Positions 58,347 to 64,000 of a DNA stretch of 64,000 nucleotides are shown here, in pieces; positions within the stretch are counted from its first letter, which is position 1, and every line of letters starts with the position of its first letter. The notes under the pieces are model-generated. The model searched no databases. It was given only the letters and a program-made list of their open reading frames with translations, and was not told the origin of the DNA. The translations under genes were made by a program, and so were the position numbers. This DNA comes from Bradyrhizobium sp. CCBAU 51765. Its GTDB lineage: Bacteria > Pseudomonadota > Alphaproteobacteria > Rhizobiales > Xanthobacteraceae. The DNA lies in NCBI RefSeq assembly GCF_015291725.1, contig NZ_CP030038.1, positions 6,871,001-6,935,000 on the forward strand, given 5' to 3'.

Positions 58347-59488
58347 CAGCGAACGCCCGCCACAGCCCCCTTACGAGCCCCTTGGAGAACACCTCCCACC
58401 ACAGCCATAGCCGCCTCCAACTCATCGCGGCTCTCGGGACTGCCGATGACAAGACGCACACGGTTTAGAGGCAACTTCGGATCAGTTGCAAAAATCCGCC
58501 CTGGCCGGATGGTGATATTTCTTGAAGCGCATTGCGCAACCAGTTCGTCCTGATCGATGATCCCCTCAAGATCGAGCCAGAGGAAAAGCGCATCCGGCCG
58601 GGTCCGAAATGAGATGCCAGCGAGCCATTGCGTGGCAATCCTCTGTCTGGCGACCGCCTCGTCTCTGACGCCGGCTACGATCTTTTGCATCGAACCGCTG
58701 GCGAGCCAGAGGTTCACCAGTTCGACAGAGAAAGGGGCCGCAAACCAAGTCGACATGCCATAGAAGCGGTCAAGCGTTGTTTGCGCCGCCTTGCCATGAG
58801 GCGCAACGAGGTAGCCAACCCGAACACCAGGGCCAACGCATTTGGCAAAACTTGTGATATGCCATGTCATCTCAGGCGCCAATGCGCCAAAGGGAGCTGG
58901 AACGCTCTCCGCGAGCACTCCATACACATCATCTTCGATGATGCTCACTCCATATTGCCTTGCGATCTGAACGACTCGTTGCCGCCGCTCGAGCGACATG
59001 ACGATCGTGGTCGGGTTGTGGATAGTAGGCATCAGAAAGAGCGCCTTCGGCGCGAATTTGCGGCACGCCATCTCGAACGCCTGAGGTTCGGCGCCATCGT
59101 CATCCATCGCTATTGTTTCTGTCCGGATGCCCTGAAGATGCGCATGCTTGCGAAAGCCGTAATAGGTGAGCTCCTCCGTTAAGACGGTATCGCCCGGCGC
59201 AGCGACTGATGCGAGGGCAAGAACCATCGCGCTCTGGGCCCCATTGGTGAGGATGATCCGTTGCGGATCGACAGCCCGCTGGAAGCGCAAGCCTAGCCAC
59301 TTCGCCGCATGAGCTTTGTCCGCTTCTGTTCCGGAAAACCGATGTTGTCTTACGCCGTTTTGGATCTCCGTTGAATCACTGAGTGCACGCAGGCCCTCTC
59401 TGACCGTCTCTTTCAGGTTCGGACAAGCCGGTGGGGTTGACCGTTCAAGGCTGATAGGCGCCCTTCGGGCCTGATGATCTTTAGACAT
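58346..59488 (-). CDS. MocR-type PLP aminotransferase without HTH domain (second copy)
   Basis: 380 residues from ATG 59488 (GGAA upstream); the ATG at 59560 is less likely. The motifs parallel the copy at 47318-48439: LTNGAQSAMVLALASV, PTIHNPTTIVM, SIIEDDVYGVLA, and SFAKCVGPGVRVGYL with the PLP Lys. It lacks a GntR domain. Its stop overlaps the phosphodiesterase start, so the two are co-translated. It could transaminate phosphonoalanine released by that enzyme, giving phosphonopyruvate for the hydrolase at 62 kb; this is inference from neighbourhood. Sequence divergence between the copies suggests an old duplication. Confidence 0.8.
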   Translation of the reverse strand: MSKDHQARRAPISLERSTPPACPNLKETVREGLRALSDSTEIQNGVRQHRFSGTEADKAHAAKWLGLRFQRAVDPQRIILTNGAQSAMVLALASVAAPGDTVLTEELTYYGFRKHAHLQGIRTETIAMDDDGAEPQAFEMACRKFAPKALFLMPTIHNPTTIVMSLERRQRVVQIARQYGVSIIEDDVYGVLAESVPAPFGALAPEMTWHITSFAKCVGPGVRVGYLVAPHGKAAQTTLDRFYGMSTWFAAPFSVELVNLWLASGSMQKIVAGVRDEAVARQRIATQWLAGISFRTRPDALFLWLDLEGIIDQDELVAQCASRNITIRPGRIFATDPKLPLNRVRLVIGSPESRDELEAAMAVVGGVLQGARKGAVAGVR

Positions 59489-59559
59489 GTGCTTGTTCCG
59501 CGGTTTGTGATAGGATCTGTGGTGACATGAGGCTCGAGAAGATCGCGCGGTGCAATGCA

Positions 59560-60853
59560 TCCGAGATCGTGCTGGGAACGATTGCCGGCAAACATCAACG
59601 CCCCTTCCTACACGATTTGCAGATTAGTTCGCCCGCGGGTTCATGGCCCTGGAAGAGACGTACGAGCCGCGTAGTCGAACAGATGCTGCCGAAGAATTCA
59701 GGTTCCAATCGAGCCCCTTCCATATCGTTCCGAAAAATCGCGGCGAACGAGGACCATCCCACTTCTTTCGTCTCATCGGCCGCCGTTAGGAGCTTCAAAA
59801 CCCGGTCCGCTACAGTTGGATGACAGTCAGCGAATAATTCGATGTAAACCAACCAAATATGCGATACACCCAAAGACGAGGTATCGAACGCGCTGCGGCT
59901 CGAAGCAACGTGTTCCTTTATGAGAGATTGGCCGCGAAAAGTACGCGCTTGCTGCGATGGCCGGAGCACGCTTATGCTCGTTAAGATCCAGCGCAGCGCC
60001 CCATCTCGTTCGAAGCCGATCACCCGCGCAGTCGCAACAATGCACTCCTACCTCCGTCAGCCCCTCGCCGGGTCGCCGTTGAGGCCCCGCAGACGCTCGT
60101 CAACTGCTGAGCGCTGGCTGCTTCGACAAAATGGATGCGAACTACTCACCCGTCGCGCCCCATTTACGATTGTTACCAATCCGAGGTTCGTTCAAGATCT
60201 TCAGCCGTTCCCGTCGAAGTTGGATAGGACTGCAAACCAACTCATCAGCTCACCATGCATGTAGACGACCACGCATCATTTCAAGCACAGGTCAATGCGA
60301 GCCTTTGCTGATGTCCTTCAGAGACCATTGGGGCATCTACGACCTAGCGGAATCTGATCTGCCTGGACGCAGCGCAATCGCCACCAGCCACTTTGCGTGC
60401 TGCTAGTGCGCTTTATCCGTCGGTCCCATTGTTCTAGCCGGGGGCGCCTTCCCACAGATCCGTCCTGAACATACAGAGCGGGGGAAACCGAGCTGGCGTG
60501 CGCCGGTGCAACAAGATCGATCACGTCGACTGATGACATTCAAGCCTCGATCGTCGCCTCGCAGACTGTTCACCCCGACACGCGCGGCGGTTCCTCGCCG
60601 TACGGAGACGCGTGGGGCTGACCGGCGCTATCGAGTGCCGAATCGAGGCGGCTGGTCGCGCAGTCTCAACGTCCGCGAGCCTTCCATCGGCGTCCGGACG
60701 GCCGCAGATGCGGCAGGTTCTGTGGAGACGGCAATTGAGCATCGCCACTTTCGATTGTTCCATGCAAAAAGCTGATTGTGCGATTGGTTAGACTGTTTGG
60801 AAGCGGGTAGGAACTGTAAAGAATTTTCCTTCCAAGTTCGCAGGTCCTCATCT
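59560..60853. other. Divergent region with a gene remnant, no intact gene
   Basis: On the minus strand 59595-60023 a frame encodes WLVYIELFADCHPTVADRVL and downstream residues related to the fragment at 56070-56175. It is longer here but has no recognisable domain. The remaining ~800 bp show no gene. Promoters for the divergent aminotransferases must lie here but were not identified. Confidence 0.4.
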
Positions 60854-62053
60854 TTGTCTCTCATTGCAGAGCGCCTCCGCGCCGTCCGCCCCTCTGAAAC
60901 CAAAGCCATGACAGCGCGTGCCGCCGAACTGCGCGAGCAAGGCATCGATGTGATTACGCTCAGTCAGGGCGAACCGGATTTCGACACGCCAGCCGCTGTT
61001 TGCGAAGCTGGCATCCGGGCAATCCGCGGCGGCCGGACGAAGTACACTGCGGTCGCCGGGATCAAGCCGTTACGTCAAGCGATCCGCGAGAGCTTCAGCC
61101 GTGACCACGGGCTCGATTACGCTCTGGACCAGATCACGGTCGGCTGCGGTGCCAAGCAGGTTGTGTTCAACGCGCTCTTTGCCAGCCTCGATCCGGGCGA
61201 CGAGGTTGTGATCCCGACACCGTGCTGGGTCTCCTATCCCGATATGGTGGCGCTGGCCGGCGGCAATCCGGTTCTTGTCGCCTGCGATGAGCTCGATGGT
61301 TTCAAGCTCCGTCCCGAGGCGCTGGAGGCTGCGATCACGCCGCGAACTAAGTGGTTGATGCTGAATTCGCCGTGCAACCCAACCGGTGCAGTCTACAGCC
61401 GAAGCGAGTTGCTTGCGCTCGCCGTGGTGCTGCGGCGGCATGCGCAAATTTATGTGCTGTCGGATGAGATTTATGAAAAGCTCACCTATGACGCCGAATC
61501 TGCGACCATGGCCGCCGTCGCGTCCGACCTCTATGGGCGCACTTTGACCGTCAACGGCGTGTCCAAGGCCGATGCAATGACTGGATGGCGTGTCGGTTAC
61601 GGTGCGGGGCCCCTCCCATTGATTAAGGCCATGAACCTCATCCAAGGCCAGACGTCGTCGCACACCAGCTCGATTTCGCAATACGCCGCTATTGAGGCAT
61701 TGTCCGGCGGACGGGACTATATCGATGAATTCGTGCGCGCCTTTCTGAAGCGCCGCGACCTCGTGATCAGCAAGCTGAATCAGGCCGAGGGCTTATCGTG
61801 CCGGGTGCCGGACGGAGCCTTTTACGCTTTTCCCTCCTGCGCGGGCGTCATTGGCAAGCGCACGCCCGGCGGCAAGGTGATCGAGAGCGACACCGATTTT
61901 GCCATGTATTTGCTCGACGCATTCGCCGTGGCCGTCGTGCCCGGCAGCGGCTTTATGGCCTCTCCCTATATCCGTATTTCATATGCCTCCTCACTCGAGG
62001 ACCTCACCCGCGCCTGTGACCGCATCATCGCCGCCTGCGCGGCCCTGTCCTGA
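60854..62053 (+). CDS. Aspartate-type aminotransferase, likely phosphonoalanine aminotransferase (PalB-like)
   Basis: 399 residues if started at TTG 60854, giving the usual N-terminus SLIAERLRAVRPSETKAMTA; a GTG at 60776 would add 26 unusual residues. Class I aspartate-aminotransferase motifs: LSQGEPDFDTP, KYTAVAGIKPLR, NSPCNPTGAVY, LSDEIYEKLTY, VNGVSKADAMTGWRVGY (PLP Lys) and PYIRISYASS (carboxylate Arg). The gene ends 11 bp before phosphonopyruvate hydrolase on the same strand. In Variovorax sp. Pal2 the phosphonoalanine pathway uses exactly this pair: PalB converts phosphonoalanine to phosphonopyruvate and PalA hydrolyses it. The general family is certain; the specific substrate rests on the pairing. 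Confidence 0.82.
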   Translation: MSLIAERLRAVRPSETKAMTARAAELREQGIDVITLSQGEPDFDTPAAVCEAGIRAIRGGRTKYTAVAGIKPLRQAIRESFSRDHGLDYALDQITVGCGAKQVVFNALFASLDPGDEVVIPTPCWVSYPDMVALAGGNPVLVACDELDGFKLRPEALEAAITPRTKWLMLNSPCNPTGAVYSRSELLALAVVLRRHAQIYVLSDEIYEKLTYDAESATMAAVASDLYGRTLTVNGVSKADAMTGWRVGYGAGPLPLIKAMNLIQGQTSSHTSSISQYAAIEALSGGRDYIDEFVRAFLKRRDLVISKLNQAEGLSCRVPDGAFYAFPSCAGVIGKRTPGGKVIESDTDFAMYLLDAFAVAVVPGSGFMASPYIRISYASSLEDLTRACDRIIAACAALS

Positions 62054-62064
62054 AAGATCTGCCG

Positions 62065-62937
62065 ATGCCCCCGGCCAAATGCCTCCGTATGCGCCTATCC
62101 GAAACCAGCCTCCTCCACATCATGGCTGCCCATAGTCCCCTTTCAGCGATTCTCGCCGAAGAAGCGGGATTTGACGGCCTGTGGGCCTCCGGCTTCGAGC
62201 TGTCGGCACTTTACGGCCTGGCGGATATGAGCCTGATTTCGATGACGCAGCATCTTGATATGTTGCGGGCGATCGCCGGCCGCACGACGCTGCCAATCAT
62301 CGCGGACATCGACACGGGCTACGGCAACGCCATCAATGTCATCCATGCTATCGGCGAATATGAGCGCGCCGGCGCCGGCGCCGTCGTCATCGAGGACAAG
62401 ACCTTTCCAAAGGTCACGAGCCTTGCAGCCGATGGGCGCCAGGAGCTGCTGCGCGTTGAGGAGTTCCAGGGCAAGATCGAGGCTGCCGTCACGACGAGGC
62501 AGGACCCGGATTTCCTCGTGATCGCCCGCACTGAGGCCTTGATCGCAGGCCTCGGCGAAGCGGAAGCTCTGCAGCGCGCCCGCGCCTATGTGGACGCCGG
62601 CGCCGACATGATCCTGATCCACTCGAAAAAGCGGGATTCCTCCGAGATCGAAAGCTTTTCGCGCGCCTGGACCGGACCGGTGCCGCTCGTGATCGTGCCG
62701 AACGCCTATCCGGATCTCGACGCCGAAAGGGTTAAGGCGCTGGGCAATGTCCGTATGATGATCTATGGCAATTACGGCATCCGCGCTGCTGCAATCGCCA
62801 TGCAGGAGACTTTCCGCCGGATCATTGCTGACGGTGGCGTCCAGAACGTCCACAAGGACATTCTGCCGGTGGAGGAGATTTTCAGGCTCCAGAAGATGCA
62901 GGAGGTCAAGTGCGCTGAAGCTCGCTTCCTTCGCTGA
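62065..62937 (+). CDS. palA: Phosphonopyruvate hydrolase
   Basis: 290 residues, the same length as the Variovorax sp. Pal2 enzyme. It belongs to the PEP mutase/isocitrate lyase superfamily: W40 and S42 (LWASGFELSA), D54, D81 and D83 (IADIDTGYGNA), E110-K112 in VIEDKTFPKVTSL, R155, and H186 and S187 (LIHSKK). Thr118 occupies the gating-loop position that is Asn in PEP mutase, which is the known distinction of the hydrolase. DGRQELLRVEEFQGKI is also characteristic of the hydrolase branch. It cleaves the C-P bond of phosphonopyruvate to pyruvate and phosphate, supplying phosphorus without repression by phosphate in known cases. It lies directly behind the aminotransferase; a LysR remnant follows. 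Confidence 0.92.
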   Translation: MPPAKCLRMRLSETSLLHIMAAHSPLSAILAEEAGFDGLWASGFELSALYGLADMSLISMTQHLDMLRAIAGRTTLPIIADIDTGYGNAINVIHAIGEYERAGAGAVVIEDKTFPKVTSLAADGRQELLRVEEFQGKIEAAVTTRQDPDFLVIARTEALIAGLGEAEALQRARAYVDAGADMILIHSKKRDSSEIESFSRAWTGPVPLVIVPNAYPDLDAERVKALGNVRMMIYGNYGIRAAAIAMQETFRRIIADGGVQNVHKDILPVEEIFRLQKMQEVKCAEARFLR

Positions 62938-63131
62938 ACGCTGTGTTTCGATGCCTCCTCATTTCACCCGACTTGAGGCAATACTTCGCGACCTTTTCTC
63001 TCGATGAACTGTCGATAGGCAGTACTCCGGCTGCACACATCGAAAAAATGTGATGGGGCATTCGTCTTTTCCTGGCAATGGCGCGCCAAAAGCGCAATTC
63101 GCGAAGTTCCCAGAAACGACCGGAGCAGATG

Positions 63132-63480
63132 ATGGCTGCCGAACACGATGAAGTGCCCCTCAATGCAATCGGGGCGTTTGTGACCATTGCCCGCGAAGGA
63201 ACGTGACACGCGCAGCCAGGACATCGGGAACGACACAGAGCTCGGTCAGCCGCTACCGGGCTGTGCTACAAGACTATCTCGGTACTGCCCTTGTGGATTG
63301 GTGTCCCCGCAGACGTCCTCCGACGATTTCGACATCTTCATTACCCGCGAGCTCGTCATTGAACCGGCAGACGACTGGTAATGAGACGATCGTATGCGTC
63401 GGCTCTCCAAATCACGTCGCGGGAAGAGCCGTCTCAATCGCGCTCAATGCCACTTCTCAACATCACGTTTCGGCCTGACA
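63132..63480 (+). pseudogene. LysR-type regulator remnant (possible palR)
   Basis: ATG 63132 has GGAG six bases upstream and begins EVPLNAIGAFVTIAREGT before a stop. The next frame continues TRAARTSGTTQSSVSRYRAV then LQDYLGTALVDW. Together they match the LysR helix-turn-helix (LRAFVAVAREGSFTRAARxLGVTQSAVSR...LEDYLG). The remainder is not recognisable as a LysR effector domain. The phosphonoalanine cluster of Variovorax includes a LysR regulator (PalR), so this is probably its dead counterpart. Loss may leave palA constitutive or silent. Confidence 0.65.
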
Positions 63481-64000
63481 TACTGCCGACATGGCTGAGG
63501 GCGATGAACCCGATATCAAGTCGGGTGCGCGATATGATCACAACTACCTTGCTCTGCCCGCGGTCTAATCGGCAATTGCCTTCTGGTGACGCCAGAGATT
63601 CTTGTCGGCGATCTCGTGCGCGGGGCGTCCTGCAGGTGATACTGGGATCGCGCACTCCCAGTGGCATGCAATATCAGGCCTTGCAGTCGATCGTAGTGGG
63701 CAATCCTGAAATTGCCCGCGCCTTTTGCCGGTGGCTCGCCGGCTCTGCAAGAAGGCCGGAGTTTTGGAAGCAGGCTAAAGTTGCAGGAGCTTATGACTGG
63801 GGCGGCGGCGTCACTTTCGACTGTGCGAAACCGCATCCAGCATCGGCGCGTTCACGCGACCTAGCGCGACATTGCCGCACGGGGCGCTCAGATCGTGTCC
63901 CCTGGCGTGGTGTAGCTGACGGCAGGTCACCGCCGATTTTCCGGCGGGTCGGAAGGCATCAGCCTGCCACGGCGGGCAAGCCGACGATGGGATCATCGCT
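63481..64000. other. Stretch without a supported gene
   Basis: Includes a plus-strand frame around 63661-63840 (SIVVGNPEIARAFCRWLAGS) that could be part of a decayed protein. No family was recognised. Confidence 0.35.

Noticed and set aside
1..64000. CRISPR arrays, tRNA or rRNA genes, nod boxes
   Set aside because: No regular spaced repeats, cloverleaf-like sequences or nod-box consensus were recognised by eye; a dedicated search could still find weak ones.

Overview
The window looks like a symbiosis island from a nodule-forming Bradyrhizobium or close relative. Evidence for this is a Bradyrhizobium-type OprB porin, four tts-box-like promoter elements (binding sites of TtsI, the activator of rhizobial type III secretion), effector-type genes, a pectinesterase/polygalacturonase pair, insertion-sequence debris and many decayed genes. 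No tRNA, rRNA, CRISPR array or convincing nod box was seen.

Layout. 0-16 kb: 3' part of an OprB porin; a 603-residue candidate type III effector behind a tts box; a NopM/IpaH-type leucine-rich-repeat effector broken into two opposed fragments; a chemoreceptor; a J-domain protein; a secreted pectinesterase and a GH28 polygalacturonase; and a truncated effector that keeps only its tts box and N-terminus. 16.3-23.1 kb: a complete jetABCD (Wadjet) defence operon on the minus strand. 23-27 kb: IS1-type transposase debris, a phage-type DNA methyltransferase facing a small winged-helix-like protein, HipA and metallo-beta-lactamase remnants, and a cold-shock protein. 27.4-29.4 kb: a trehalose-6-phosphate synthase gene (one frameshift) with a tts box and an N-terminal extension, so probably a type III effector.

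30.8-41.8 kb is a phosphonate biosynthesis region. It has a stand-alone LuxR-type DNA-binding protein, a divergent intact PEP mutase (pepM), a dead second pepM, an aminotransferase, a cytidylyltransferase, a CDP-alcohol phosphatidyltransferase, a SelA-like PLP enzyme, an SDR enzyme and an FAD oxidoreductase. A dead IS21 copy with an 8-bp target duplication (43.5-46.2 kb) lies between two decayed Kazal-type secreted-protein genes.

47.3-63.5 kb looks catabolic. It has an HTH-less MocR-type aminotransferase, a methyltransferase, an alpha/beta hydrolase, a complete Ugp/Mal-type ABC importer, an alkaline-phosphatase-fold phosphodiesterase, a second MocR-type aminotransferase, an aspartate-type aminotransferase and phosphonopyruvate hydrolase (palA), followed by a LysR remnant. 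Read together, the island appears able to make a phosphonate (PEP to phosphonopyruvate, probably to phosphonoalanine, then CMP-activated and esterified to an alcohol). It also appears able to import and degrade a related compound (ester cleavage, transamination, then P-C hydrolysis to pyruvate and phosphate). This make-and-consume arrangement recalls the rhizopine concept and is the most interesting hypothesis here. Only the individual enzyme families are seen directly; the product and the symbiotic role are inference. Several genes carry single frameshifts, so either decay or sequence error must be considered.
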